Both the position numbers and the translations under genes were made by a program. Source: an uncultured Selenomonadales bacterium (GTDB lineage: Bacteria > Bacillota > Negativicutes > Selenomonadales > Selenomonadaceae). From it: DNA of 17,001 nt. The notes beneath the pieces were generated by a model that saw only the letters and a list, made by a program, of their open reading frames with translations, was not told the DNA's origin and made no database searches. Below are positions 6,992 through 16,141 of this stretch, piece by piece (the first letter of the stretch is position 1; every line of letters starts with the position of its first letter). The DNA lies in contig CALFJE010000045.1 of NCBI GenBank assembly GCA_937877545.1, positions 1 to 17,001 on the forward strand, in the 5' to 3' direction.

Positions 6992-8338
6992 TCAATCCAG
7001 AAAATCTTTAAGCTTTTTGGAGCGGGCGGGATGACGGAGTTTCCGCAACGCCTTTGCCTCAATTTGCCGTATTCGCTCGCGGGTCACGTTGAAACTTTTG
7101 CCGACCTCCTCAAGCGTGCGTGCTCTGCCGTCCTCCAGCCCGAATCTCAGCCGCAATACGTTTTTCTCGCGCGGCGTCAACGTGCCCAAAACGTCTTCGA
7201 GTTGCTCCTTAAGCAACATGAACGACGCGGCGTCGGCGGGCGCGGGCGCATCCTGGTCTTCTATGAAGTCACCCAAATGCGAATCGTCTTCCTCGCCGAC
7301 GGGCGTCTCCAACGATACCGGCTCTTGCGCGATTTTCTTTATCTCGCGCACGCGGGCAACGTCGATTTCCATTTCCTCCGCGATTTCCTCGTCGGTAGGT
7401 TCCCGCCCGTTTTTCTGCAACAGGTTCCTTGAGACGCGAATCAGCTTGTTAATCGTTTCAACCATGTGCACGGGGATTCGGATTGTTCGCGCCTGGTCGG
7501 CTATAGCCCGCGTTATCGCTTGACGTATCCACCACGTGGCGTAGGTGCTGAACTTGTAGCCCTTGCGGTAGTCGAATTTCTCCACCGCCTTAATCAAGCC
7601 CAGGTTGCCCTCTTGAATCAAATCGAGGAACAACATGCCGCGTCCCACGTAGCGTTTGGCGATTGACACGACCAGCCGCAAATTTGCCTCGGCAAGTTCT
7701 TTTTGCGCCTCGATGTGTTCTTCCTCGTCCTCGGACTCCATGCGCATTGCAAGTTCGCGTTCCTGTTCGGCGGTGAGGAGCGGCACGCGCCCGATTTCTT
7801 TAAGGTACATGCGAACGGGGTCGTCGATTGATACGCTGTCGGGGATATTCAAATCCAAGCTGCCGCTCCCCGACTTAATAGGCTCGACGTCCTCTTCGAC
7901 GGGCGTATCGGCAGAATCGACGGGGCTCATAGAATCGACGGGTTCGGGCGGCGCAGTCTCGGAGGACATTTCCGGCTCAACGTTTTCATTAGGTGCGCTC
8001 ATATCTTCCAAGTCGCTGTCGTCATTGACAAGCTCAATGCCCTCGCGCTCGCAAATGCTGAAAATCTCTTCAATCTCCTCCGCGTCGTTGGAAACGCCAA
8101 GGCTTTGCATTATCCTGTCCAACTCGTCGTAGGTTAATCTGCCGCCGTTTTGCTTGCTCTTCTCTATCAGCGACGTTACGATTTTGGGCGGGCGTCCCTT
8201 AGTCTTGCCGGTATCTTCCGCGCCGATTTCCGGCGCAAGCTCTGCTTTTTTGGACGCGGAATGACCTTTTTTGTTTATAGACGGGCTGCCGCTCAAGCCG
8301 CCTTTGCCCGGCTCGACAGTCTTGCTCTTTACTGTCAT
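6992..8338 (-). CDS. rpoD: Primary sigma factor RpoD (SigA)
   Basis: The housekeeping sigma-70 factor, which directs RNA polymerase to -10/-35 promoters. It has 448 residues. A Lys-rich N-terminal tail (1-52) comes first, then a region 1.1-like segment (about 53-104) and an acidic linker rich in Pro/Ser/Glu (about 105-170). Region 1.2 is DPVRMYLKEIGRVPLL. Region 2 runs from EANLRLVVSIAKRYVGRG through YKFSTYATWWIRQAITRA. Region 3 contains REPTDEEIAEEM. The region 4 helix-turn-helix is TLEEVGKSFNVTRERIRQIE. The start is ATG 8338 behind AAAGGAGG with seven-base spacing; a TTG further upstream at 8362 lies before this site. It follows dnaG by 24 bases, the classic macromolecular synthesis operon order. 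Confidence 0.96.
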   Translation of the reverse strand: MTVKSKTVEPGKGGLSGSPSINKKGHSASKKAELAPEIGAEDTGKTKGRPPKIVTSLIEKSKQNGGRLTYDELDRIMQSLGVSNDAEEIEEIFSICEREGIELVNDDSDLEDMSAPNENVEPEMSSETAPPEPVDSMSPVDSADTPVEEDVEPIKSGSGSLDLNIPDSVSIDDPVRMYLKEIGRVPLLTAEQERELAMRMESEDEEEHIEAQKELAEANLRLVVSIAKRYVGRGMLFLDLIQEGNLGLIKAVEKFDYRKGYKFSTYATWWIRQAITRAIADQARTIRIPVHMVETINKLIRVSRNLLQKNGREPTDEEIAEEMEIDVARVREIKKIAQEPVSLETPVGEEDDSHLGDFIEDQDAPAPADAASFMLLKEQLEDVLGTLTPREKNVLRLRFGLEDGRARTLEEVGKSFNVTRERIRQIEAKALRKLRHPARSKKLKDFLD

Positions 8339-8362
8339 ATTGCAGCCTCCTTTCAAAAGCAA

Positions 8363-10177
8363 CTAGTTATTGCTTTGCAGTTTGTTAATCTTTCCTTTAA
8401 CTTCGAGCGAATCTTTAAGCGTTTTGACATATGCCTCGCTGTCGCTCGAACTGTTATATTTATCAGCTTGTATGAGGAGCGTCTTGTATTTTCGCTTAAA
8501 ATTCATTTTCTCCAATGCTCTGATTGAGTCATGAAAGAGTTTAATTTCCGTATCACGCGGTTCGTCACTCCCGCCAAGCAATATCCGCGAAAGCTCGGCA
8601 TTTGCCGCCTCGCTCAATTCTTCAGCGGCACTCAACTCATCGGCGCGTTTTTCCTGAATCATGCACTGTTTCAGCCAATCGATTATTTCTTGTTGCGTCG
8701 TCGAAAAGGTTTCTCGCGGCAATACCATAAGTACATAATCGAGGAGGTCGTCTTCATGCCAAACCATTCGCAAGACGTTTTCGGACGCCACTTGCAATGG
8801 GGGCGGAAGGCTTTCCCCGGGAACGGTTTGCGGTTTCGACTCCGACCTCCGCACAGATTGATTTTCCTTGGCAATGAATTTCTGCAATTCGTCCGTGACG
8901 ACTTGATAATCCAAAATCAGCTTGGCGGCGATCATTTTTACATATTCGCTGAGTACCGTTGTCTCCTCAATTTTCGCCACTGCCGGTAAGATGTCTTGCA
9001 ATGCCTGCACTTTGCCGCCAATCGTTGACAAATCTGCGCGGGCAAGGACGTAGTTCAGACGATAATCAATCAACGTCTCCGCGTTTTGAATCAGCTCCTC
9101 GAACGCCGCTTTGCCGTGCTTACGAACGAATTCGTCGGGGTCTTTGCCGTCGGGTACTTTGACTACGTAAACCTCCGCGCCCGCCGCCTGTACTATCGGC
9201 AAAGCTCGAATAGTGGCGCGTTGCCCTGCCTCGTCGCTGTCGTAGCAGAAGATAATCTTTCGGGCATAGCGCAAAATCAACTTGGCGTGGTCGGGCGTGA
9301 AGGCGGTACCGAGCGTCGCCACGACGTTTGTTATCCCCGCGCTGAAAAGTGAAATCGCGTCCATGTAGCCTTCCACGACGACAGCCGCGCCCGCCTTGTT
9401 TATCGCCCGACTTGATTTGTCCAGCCCGAACAGCAATTTGCCCTTGTTGAACAGCGCGGTTTCGGGGGTGTTGAGATATTTGGGATTGGCATCGTCCTCG
9501 CCGGTCAGAATTCGTCCGCCGAAGCCCGCCACGTGCCCGTAGACATCGGCGATTGGAATCATGACACGCCCGCGAAATCTGTCGTAATATCCCGAAGAAC
9601 TCTTGCGTTTGGCAACCAACCCTGCCGCCTCCGCCTGTTGCGGCGAAAAGCCTTGCCGCGTCAGTTTCGTCAACAGCACTTCCCATTCGTCGGGGGCATA
9701 GCCAAGCTTGAAAGTTTCAATCGTATTCATGCTAATTCCACGCGCCTCAAGGTATTTCCTGCCGACTTCGCCGCGAGCCGTTTTAGTTAAACACTCGTGA
9801 TAAAAATCCTGCGCGGACTCGTTAATTCGGAGCAAAGTTTTTTCCTCGCGCCGTCGACGTTCTGCTTCGGGTGAAGAGCGTCTTTCGGGCAAGGCTATGC
9901 CCAGCCGTTCCGCTTGCAGCTTTATCGCCTCGAAGTAGCTTATATTTTCAATGAGCGACAGGAACTTGAAGGCATTGCCGCCCGCCCCGCAACCGAAACA
10001 ATAAAAAAATCCTTTGTCGGGGCTCACGCAGAAGGACGCGGTCTTTTCGTTGTGGAAGGGACATCGTCCCCAAAGCCGCCCGCCTTTTTGCGTCAGCGGC
10101 ACGTAGCGCGAAACGACCGAATGTATATCCGTCCGTTCGTTCACCCGTTCAACGAATTCGTCAAGCTCGCTCCCCAT
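8363..10177 (-). CDS. dnaG: DNA primase DnaG
   Basis: Synthesises RNA primers at the replication fork. It has 604 residues, normal length. The N-terminal CHC2 zinc ribbon has Cys39, His42, Cys60 and Cys63 (CPFH ... CFGC). The catalytic core includes FRGRVMIPI and KYLNTPET. The Toprim acidic residues are in VVVEGYMDAISL and FCYDSDEAGQRA. The C-terminal third is the helicase-binding region and is divergent, as usual. ATG 10177 is chosen because GGAGG stands nine bases upstream; the in-frame TTG at 10186 directly abuts that site. A TATAAA at about 10197-10202 could be a -10, but no convincing -35 accompanies it. It begins the dnaG-rpoD transcript; no rpsU precedes it. Confidence 0.95.
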   Translation of the reverse strand: MGSELDEFVERVNERTDIHSVVSRYVPLTQKGGRLWGRCPFHNEKTASFCVSPDKGFFYCFGCGAGGNAFKFLSLIENISYFEAIKLQAERLGIALPERRSSPEAERRRREEKTLLRINESAQDFYHECLTKTARGEVGRKYLEARGISMNTIETFKLGYAPDEWEVLLTKLTRQGFSPQQAEAAGLVAKRKSSSGYYDRFRGRVMIPIADVYGHVAGFGGRILTGEDDANPKYLNTPETALFNKGKLLFGLDKSSRAINKAGAAVVVEGYMDAISLFSAGITNVVATLGTAFTPDHAKLILRYARKIIFCYDSDEAGQRATIRALPIVQAAGAEVYVVKVPDGKDPDEFVRKHGKAAFEELIQNAETLIDYRLNYVLARADLSTIGGKVQALQDILPAVAKIEETTVLSEYVKMIAAKLILDYQVVTDELQKFIAKENQSVRRSESKPQTVPGESLPPPLQVASENVLRMVWHEDDLLDYVLMVLPRETFSTTQQEIIDWLKQCMIQEKRADELSAAEELSEAANAELSRILLGGSDEPRDTEIKLFHDSIRALEKMNFKRKYKTLLIQADKYNSSSDSEAYVKTLKDSLEVKGKINKLQSNN

Positions 10178-10260
10178 CTCCTTCAACCTCCGTGCGTTTT
10201 ATATTCCCCGCGCCTTTTGATTTTCCTTTCAGCCGCCTAAGAATTTTTATCGACGCGTGA

Positions 10261-10401
10261 TATATCGAAGACTTAAGCGCAAAGCAGGCAGAAAGCCTTG
10301 ACGCCATGAAGTCCGCGATTGAGCAAATGCAAACCGCCACCGCGCAGGCTCAACAGAATTCAGCCGCCCTCCTCACCGAAACCAAAGCTTATCAGCAATA
10401 A
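10261..10401 (+). pseudogene. 3' remnant of an unrecognised Gln/Ala-rich gene
   Basis: After a stop at 10258-10260 the frame is open for 46 codons to TAA at 10399-10401. It encodes a Gln/Ala/Glu-rich helical peptide (SLDAMKSAIEQMQTATAQAQ...TKAYQQ) that looks like the C-terminal tail of a coiled-coil protein of the kind seen in phage structural genes. There is no ribosome binding site, and the only ATG is well inside. I read it as the end of a gene whose 5' part was lost. The phage link is a guess based on composition and on the neighbouring HNH fragment. The remaining bases 10187-10260 hold the dnaG leader and nothing else I can identify. Confidence 0.35.
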
Positions 10402-10454
10402 GGCAATGCGGCGGCGAATCGCGGATGAGTTTGACATAGCGGAATATCTGTTGA

Positions 10455-10730
10455 CGACGCAAAAAAATAAATCGGACTTCTCACCCGCAGACGCGTGGAC
10501 GCCAAAAGTTTTCGCCCGATACGTTGGAAATTCATCATCGGAATCACAATCTGGGCGACAATCGCCGCGATAATTTGATGGTGCTCTGCCAAGCTTGCCA
10601 CGATAAGATTCACGCGGCGGAGGGCGGCGTTTGCGTCAAACGGAAGTCTCAAGCCGAATATGCCGACGTGTTCAAGACGATTCGCTTAAAAGTTTATTCG
10701 TCGAGTCGCAAAGCTTATTTGAGACGTTGA
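10455..10730 (+). pseudogene. HNH endonuclease, N-terminally truncated
   Basis: The frame opens after TGA at 10452-10454 and ends with TGA at 10728-10730. Residues from 10524 onward match the HNH core: LEIHHRNHNLGDNRRDNL, then LCQACHDKIH with the paired CxxCH. The usual upstream CxxC zinc pair and a start codon with a ribosome binding site are absent; the first candidate start, TTG 10524, lies inside the HNH motif itself. I read it as the 3' half of an HNH nuclease gene, probably phage or intron derived, broken by deletion or frameshift. Its last 16 bases overlap the 3' end of the convergent Gx gene. A frame from ATG 10407 runs into the same region in another phase and could be its displaced N-terminal part. 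Confidence 0.6.
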
Positions 10731-11212
10731 ACAATTTCCGCCGCAAGCAAGCCGATTAGCACCCCGACAAAAATTCCACACGTACCGAGGACGGGCAGGT
10801 AGAAAATAAATTTCGGGCTGCTCATGAAAAGCGACGCCGCGCAGATTTGTCCGAGGTTGTGGAAGAAACCGCCCGCCGCACTCATTCCGACGATTGAAAA
10901 TTTCTCCGTGCGCTTAAGCAGAATCATCGCCGCCAAACTCATAAGCCCGCCGCTCACGCTGAACAAAATCACCGTCGGCGAACCCGCGAACAGCCCCGAT
11001 AAAAAAATGCGCACCGATAAAATTATCAGCGCGTCGACCGCCGTCAGCAAATACAGCGCGACAAGCGTCACGACGTTTGCAAGCCCGACCTTCGCGCCCG
11101 GCGGCAACAAGAGCGGCGGTATCAAGCCCTCCACCGCGAACAAAATCAGCGACAGCGAAATCAACAACGCGTCCGCCGTCAATCGCCGCAACTCAATCAC
11201 TCGCAATCTCAA
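10715..11212 (-). CDS. Gx transporter family / heptaprenyl diphosphate synthase component I-like membrane protein
   Basis: An integral membrane protein of up to 165 residues with about five hydrophobic segments. The sequence GLIPPLLLPPGAKVGLANVVTL and the Gly-rich helices (SGLFAGSP, VSGGLMSLA, GGFFHNLGQ) are typical of the Hpre_diP_synt_I / Gx family, whose members resemble small-molecule S-components. Despite the family name, synthase activity is doubtful. Here it closes an operon behind an FMN-binding lipoprotein and a NusG-domain-II protein, a trio I recall from flavin-based electron transfer loci, so a role in flavin or quinone handling is inferred. The start is uncertain: TTG 11212 (overlapping the upstream gene by 20 bases), TTG 11206 or GTG 11200 all lack a clear ribosome binding site. 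No clear terminator follows. Confidence 0.8.
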   Translation of the reverse strand: MRLRVIELRRLTADALLISLSLILFAVEGLIPPLLLPPGAKVGLANVVTLVALYLLTAVDALIILSVRIFLSGLFAGSPTVILFSVSGGLMSLAAMILLKRTEKFSIVGMSAAGGFFHNLGQICAASLFMSSPKFIFYLPVLGTCGIFVGVLIGLLAAEIVQRLK

Positions 11213-11519
11213 TCAGCAACTCGTGCGGCACGCAGGCAATTACTTCGCCGACGTTGCCAATCAAGCCGCGCCGCACACAAATTTTATCGGGGCAATCAGC
11301 TGCTGCAACGCCAATCGCCCCGCCACGAATCACGATAACATTTTCCCCGCCGCCCGCGTTAATCGTAAACGTTTCGTCCGCCGTCAAGTCAATTTCGCGA
11401 ACAATCACGCCCCTGACTTTGACGACGGCAAATTTTTTCCCCGAATCAAAGCTTTGCACGAGCGGCATCAGCGACAAAATCATCAGCACGGCAATCAGAA
11501 TCAAATCGTTGCGCGTCAT
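11193..11519 (-). CDS. NusG domain II-containing membrane-anchored protein
   Basis: A 108-residue protein with an N-terminal membrane anchor (about residues 6-24), then a beta-rich extracytoplasmic domain. The stretch DCPDKICVRRGLIGNVGE (about 74-91) followed by IACVPHELLIEI is the hallmark of the stand-alone NusG domain II family, including its conserved Cys pair and the later Cys. It has no NGN domain and is not a transcription factor. Function in this family is poorly known. Its partners here, FMN_bind upstream and Gx downstream, suggest a role in extracytoplasmic redox or flavin maturation. ATG 11519 overlaps the previous stop codon as ATGA, so translation is coupled. Confidence 0.82.
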   Translation of the reverse strand: MTRNDLILIAVLMILSLMPLVQSFDSGKKFAVVKVRGVIVREIDLTADETFTINAGGGENVIVIRGGAIGVAAADCPDKICVRRGLIGNVGEVIACVPHELLIEIASD

Positions 11520-11964
11520 TTGGCGGCTTCTTCGACGGCGCGTTTGGTCGTCTCTACAAATTGCCCGTAGGAAACGGTTGCGCCCGAAATCGCATCGACC
11601 TTGCTCAAATCCTGCGTCTCAACCAACTGCGCTGCATAAGTCTTAATCGCGTTGACGGCGACTTGAGCCTTTTTGTAGTCGGCGGAGTCCTTGCCCGTCA
11701 GCGAGCCGTAATCCTCATTCTTGACGTTGCCGAACAGGTCATAGCCCGCGAATTCGGCGGCAACGATTTTTTTATCCCTAATCGTCAGCGTCAGGACGCT
11801 CTTGCCGAGCTTTTCGTCCGGCGAACTCTCAACGGTATAAATGCCGTCCTTGGCGGTGTTCAAGTTGATTTTATTCTGCGCGGGCTTAGGAGCGGGAGCT
11901 TTCGCCTCGTCGCCGCAACCGCCGATTAGAAAGCCCGCCGCGCAGATTATCGGCAGAAATTTTT

Positions 11965-11968
<4 letters not shown>
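11516..11968 (-). CDS. FMN-binding domain lipoprotein
   Basis: A 150-residue exported lipoprotein. The signal peptide ends in a lipobox, LIGGC, with Cys18 as the lipidation site. An Ala/Pro/Lys linker follows, then an FMN_bind domain (about 40-148). The motif DAISGAT (125-131) followed by VSYGQF is the flavinylation signature; in NqrC/RnfG relatives FMN is joined by a phosphoester to this Thr (here Thr131) by the transferase ApbE. No apbE lies in the window. It should be a tethered one- or two-electron carrier outside the membrane. It occupies the position of the thioredoxin-like genes in the Campylobacter p19 operon. Start and stop overlap both neighbours (ATGA). Confidence 0.87.
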
Positions 11969-12545
<577 letters not shown>

Positions 12546-12549
<4 letters not shown>

Positions 12550-13418
12550 TCACCTTTCAAGACTATCGCGGGGTCGACCGCCGTCGCTATCCTTACCGGT
12601 ATCAAGCTCGCCGCGCCCGTCACGATTATTGACAGCACGATTGACAATATCGCTATCGACACGGAAAAGTAAATCCCGCGCCCAATGCCTTTTTAAGCCC
12701 GATTTCTCTGCGCCGCTCCGTCACGACCGCCATCATCGTCGTCGTTACGCAAATCAGCGTTAAAAGCAAAACGACCGCCGTAACCGGCAACATCGGCACT
12801 TGAAGTTTGCTCAGCACGTTGAACTCCGAATTGGCGATTTGCTGAACGGGTTGCGCTTGAATGCCCGCCACGTCTATTCCCGCCGCGATTGACTTTAAGC
12901 TGTCGCCCTCCGCAACCACGCTGAGCTGAACGATTGAAACCTGCGCGGGTTTGCCGACGATTTGTTGAAGGTCACCGAGGTCGAGGAAGGCAAATTCCTC
13001 CTCCTTGCCGCCCGTCGACACGATACCGCTCATATGCGCCCTCAATCTGCCAATATGGGCTGACTTTTTGCAACTCGGCAAAATCGGTGCCGCCCGTCAA
13101 AATGTATTGCTTGTTAATCTCCGGCCGCTCGTAGAGGAAAGGTGCCGCGCCAATCAGCTCGTGCCCCGCCAATGCCTCGCGCACGGCGGATATTTTTTCC
13201 TGATTGAAAGTCGCCGCCTCGCCTTGCGGGATTATCAGCAAGTTCGCGCCGTATGCCCGAAACTCTCTGCCCGGTTGCCGAGGTACTTCGCGATAGACCG
13301 TAACCATGCCGCTGCTTATCGTCGCGCCCACCGCCACCGCGATTAACGCTATCAGCATTCGCATTCGCCGCCGCAACAACGAGTAAAATATCATCCGCAA
13401 AAAAAATTTCAGTTTCAT
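12546..13418 (-). pseudogene. FtsX/MacB-type ABC permease 2, broken in three frames
   Basis: One permease gene spread over three reading frames. Piece 1 (13418 to about 13035) has the N-terminal helix and the start of the periplasmic domain, ending at PYWQIEG. Piece 2 (about 13035 to 12675) resumes at SGIVSTGGKEEEF and runs through RREIGLKKALGA. Piece 3 (about 12675 to 12546) gives a last helix and the family tail DPAIVLKGE. Compared with neighbouring permease 1, about 35 residues are missing between WQIEG and SGI, and about 40 between LGA and the last helix. The frame changes at both places, so a full product cannot be made. It begins at ATG 13418 with GGGAG seven bases upstream, three bases after permease 1, and its final stop overlaps the ATPase start. 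Confidence 0.85.
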
Positions 13419-13421
13419 GAA

Positions 13422-14529
13422 TTATCTCCCGTGTAAGACTTCCGCCGGCTGCAACGACAACAGCATTCGTATCGCGGGCAAACTGCCGAACAACAGCACC
13501 GCCACCATTAACACGCTCACGATTGGCAAGACCGCCGCGTTGTTCACGATTGCCGAGCCGAAAACCGTCGTCCCGATTATCTGCGCCAAGCCCAAGCTCA
13601 CCACGTAGCCCAAGGCTCCGCCGCACAGCCCCGCGATAAATATTTCCGTCAAGATTAGGAGTATCAAGCCCAAATTCGTCGCGCCTATCGCCTTGAGCAA
13701 GCCCGGCTCGCGGCTGATGTTCGCGCTGACCAAATTCGATACGCCCGGTGCCGTCGACAGCAAGTTCAACGCCGTTATCAGCAACATGAGCAGTTGCGTT
13801 TTTTCGAGGATTTTGCCCTCCGATTCGGCGATTTGCCGCACGGGTCGCGCCGACGAATTCGCTATGACCTCCTCAATTTGATACGCTATCGCGCTGACGT
13901 ATGCCGTGCAATACCAAATTTCGCGCTCCTGCCGGCTTAGCAAATCGGGATTCGCCGCCGCCCGTCAATATCCCGCTGACCTTGAAGGCGTCGCCGTTGC
14001 ATTTGATAACGTCGCCGACGCGGAGTTGCTTATCTGCCGCCAGCTTTTGACCAATCAGAGCCTCGTCAATCTGCGCGGGATAATCGCCTTCGATTTGCCA
14101 CCAGGATTTCATTTCGGTGACGCCCGTCGAAAAAGTTTCGCCCGTCGGCAAGCTCATCTCGTGATTAAACCACGTGCCCGACGCCGAAACTTTATCGCCG
14201 CCCTCAAGCGTCAAATCCGCATCAAGCACGGGTGCGAACGCTACGATATTGTTCGTCCGGAAAATGGTTTTAATCTTGCCCAAGTCCGCCTCGTTTAAGT
14301 ACTCGTGCGCCTCCAAGCCGTAAACGTCCTTGAGCAAGGCGGAATTCTTCGGCGTCACGGTGATATTCGCTCCGTAGGCTTTCAGCTCCCGATTGACCTT
14401 GTCGCCCACGTCGAACATAACATTAAGCATAGCCGCCGCCAAACTCACGCCCAACGCGACCGTCAAGGCTATCAGCGCGAATCGGTTCCGCTGTCGAATC
14501 AACGCGCCTTTGACCATTTGCCAAAACAT
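13422..14529 (-). pseudogene. FtsX/MacB-type ABC permease 1, frameshifted by internal deletion
   Basis: The first of two permeases predicted to work with the ATPase. The N-terminal piece (14529 to about 13953) has one helix (about residues 18-40) and a MacB-like periplasmic domain with YGANITVTPKNS and WWQIEGDYP, up to VSGILTGGG. The C-terminal piece (about 13952 to 13422) continues one frame away as NPDLLSRQEREIWYCTAYVS, then AYQIEEVI, RPVRQIAESEGKIL, and three helices ending in LQPAEVLHGR. Relatives have about 45-50 residues between these blocks, so DNA has been lost and the frame changed near 13950. ATG 14529 has GAGGTGA six bases upstream, overlapping the stop of the preceding gene. A further short gap of about three residues occurs at NISREPGLLKAIGA. 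Confidence 0.85.
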
Positions 14530-14535
14530 TGCCGT

Positions 14536-14766
14536 TCACCTCCCGAATATTTTTTTAGCCGCCGATTTAATCCAACCCGCGTGCCACGCCAAATGAATCA
14601 ATATCCCGACCGCCATGACGTAGCCGCTGTACGTGTGCGCCAACTTGTAGACGCGCCTCGCTTCGCGACCGCCCTCGACCAAATGAAAATCCAAAATTAT
14701 CCCCGTGACGATACAAATCAACCCGCTCACGAACAGGATAACGTCAAGCCAAAAATTCTTTTTCAA
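14536..14766 (-). CDS. DUF4405-like two-helix cytochrome b
   Basis: A 76-residue membrane protein. Helix 1 spans about residues 8-27 and helix 2 about 45-65. His28 closes the first helix, His44 opens the second, and His58 and His62 (HLAWH) sit near its outer end; the spacing resembles DUF4405/cytochrome b561-like heme ligation. The tail WIKSAAKKIFGR is basic. DUF4405 proteins are known partners of FMN_bind proteins, and one is encoded in this operon. The predicted role is passing electrons through the membrane between quinol and the FMN lipoprotein or DUF2318 protein. The start is TTG 14766 with GAGGTGA close upstream, nine bases after the DUF2318 stop. Heme binding is an inference from the His pattern. 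Confidence 0.75.
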   Translation of the reverse strand: MKKNFWLDVILFVSGLICIVTGIILDFHLVEGGREARRVYKLAHTYSGYVMAVGILIHLAWHAGWIKSAAKKIFGR

Positions 14767-14775
14767 GCCCTCACC

Positions 14776-16026
14776 TCATTGAAAAATCCTCGCGTTGTTC
14801 TCCAAGGCAACTTGCAGAACTTTCAATTTGCCGTCCTCAATGCGATATTCAATCGGAATGGGATTGCAACCGCCGCGTGTGCCGATTGTCGCCTTGTTCA
14901 TTTGCACGTCGCACAGCTTGCAGATAACCTGATTGTCGCGTTCGTAGTAGCCCGTCACGCCGCAAATTTCGCAGGCGTCAAGCCCCACGCCGTAAGCCGA
15001 GCCGCCCTTGAGAATTACGATATAACGAACGCCCTCGCCCGTCGACGCCCGATAAACGAATCGGTGAAGGTGCCCGTCCTTAACGACCTCCAAGTCAACG
15101 TCAATCGAACCCTCCTCGGCAAAAACTTCAACCGCAGGGACAATCTCCGCCTCTTGATTCGCAACGTAATTGCCCGCGCTTGAGGTCGTCGTCATGAGCA
15201 CCAGCGCGATTATCACGCCCGCGCCCCAACGCCTTTTGTGAATCGCGCCCGCCAATACCTTCCGATATTCGGCGGGATTGTATTCGGGTTTCCGCGCAGG
15301 TTTCGGCTGAGAGAAAAGCGTTATCGGCAGGACGAGTATCGCCGCGAAGCTGACGAATATCAGCAAGCCCGAATTGTTTATGACGGGGGCCATTAAGTCC
15401 ATCCACGCCTCGCCCGAAAGCACGTCGCGAGCCATGAGCACTTGCACGAGGAAAATTACTTGGCGAATCATGCACGCCGCGAAGATTATCACGAATACGA
15501 ATTTTAAGCGTGCGTCGTTCAAAGCGTCCGCCGCCTTGTAAATCATGAACGAGCTTACGAACGCGAACAACGCGCCGCTTGCGAAGCCGAGGATTTTGGT
15601 AAGGAATTCCATCGTGAAGTAGTCGCCCAATGCCGCCGTGACCGAGCCGGTCGGTATCAGCCACAGTTCAAAGCCGTGATATAAAAACAGCGTCGTGACG
15701 GCGGCGGCTGTCGCGATTTTGAGCGGCTTGCTGAAGTCGGTCGCGCCGCGCAGGAGTTTGGACAGTATAATCGTTTCGCCCGCCAAGGTTATGAAGGTCG
15801 CGAAGCCCTCCAACAGTTCGCGGCTTACGGCGTTGCGCGTCCCGACTCTCACGGCTACGAGGAATATCGACAGCCAAAAGCCCCACTTCAGCGCGGAACG
15901 GAAGGCGGCGCGATATTCCTCATGCGGCAGGCGGCGTATCAGCACGAATAAAATTCCGAGCGGCACGCCCAAAAGCAAGCCCTCCTCCATTGCCGGGATA
16001 AATTGTTGCAAAAACGTTTGGAGCAA
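14776..16026 (-). CDS. DUF2318 Fe-S-containing membrane protein
   Basis: A 416-residue membrane protein of the type found next to P19 in Campylobacter (Cj1660-like). About eight helices occupy residues 1-285; the first contains PAMEEGLLLGVPLG, which is reminiscent of the acidic FTR1 helix. The C-terminal extracytoplasmic DUF2318 domain contains DACEICG (about 350), CKLC (about 370), MNKATIG and GGCNPIPIEY. Together these give five Cys that probably bind a cluster or metal. The predicted role is electron transfer or Fe(II)/Fe(III) handling for iron delivered by P19. The start is chosen at TTG 16026, six bases after GAGGTG; the frame is open to TTG 16044 but that codon has no ribosome binding site. 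It looks complete, in contrast to the permeases downstream. Confidence 0.87.
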   Translation of the reverse strand: MLQTFLQQFIPAMEEGLLLGVPLGILFVLIRRLPHEEYRAAFRSALKWGFWLSIFLVAVRVGTRNAVSRELLEGFATFITLAGETIILSKLLRGATDFSKPLKIATAAAVTTLFLYHGFELWLIPTGSVTAALGDYFTMEFLTKILGFASGALFAFVSSFMIYKAADALNDARLKFVFVIIFAACMIRQVIFLVQVLMARDVLSGEAWMDLMAPVINNSGLLIFVSFAAILVLPITLFSQPKPARKPEYNPAEYRKVLAGAIHKRRWGAGVIIALVLMTTTSSAGNYVANQEAEIVPAVEVFAEEGSIDVDLEVVKDGHLHRFVYRASTGEGVRYIVILKGGSAYGVGLDACEICGVTGYYERDNQVICKLCDVQMNKATIGTRGGCNPIPIEYRIEDGKLKVLQVALENNARIFQ

Positions 16027-16127
16027 AAATCTCACCTCGCCCAAAGAATTTTAAACGAATAATCCCCGCCGAAGTCTCGACAGGGAAAATCTTTTGTGTA
16101 ATAATTTGTTTGGTTAAATTTTTTACG

Positions 16128-16141
16128 GCGTCTTCGGACGC
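16128..16141. other. TTCG-capped stem-loop between P19 and DUF2318 genes
   Basis: GCGTC-TTCG-GACGC is a perfect five-bp stem with a stabilising TTCG tetraloop on the plus strand; on the transcribed minus strand the loop is CGAA. A T-run follows only on the plus side (TAATTTTTT). In the operon direction it is followed by CGTAAAAAATTT, so it is not a normal terminator for P19. It may protect the p19 mRNA 3' end or be a processing site. Confidence 0.45.

Noticed and set aside
6937..7062. An N-terminally extended Era
   Set aside because: The added 42 residues overlap the rpoD end and terminator hairpin and do not resemble Era proteins, which begin just before the P-loop.
10824..11570. 248-codon open frame on the plus strand over the Gx and NusG-II genes
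   Set aside because: Its composition (Asn, Ala, Arg, His-rich without domains) is that of a shadow, and both minus-strand genes have family motifs.
14305..15183. 292-codon open frame on the plus strand
   Set aside because: It lies across the permease 1, DUF4405 and DUF2318 genes in antisense and has no domain or start signal.
16096..16110. A second Fur-like site before the DUF2318 gene
   Set aside because: Only about half of the consensus positions match, little more than AT-rich sequence gives by chance.
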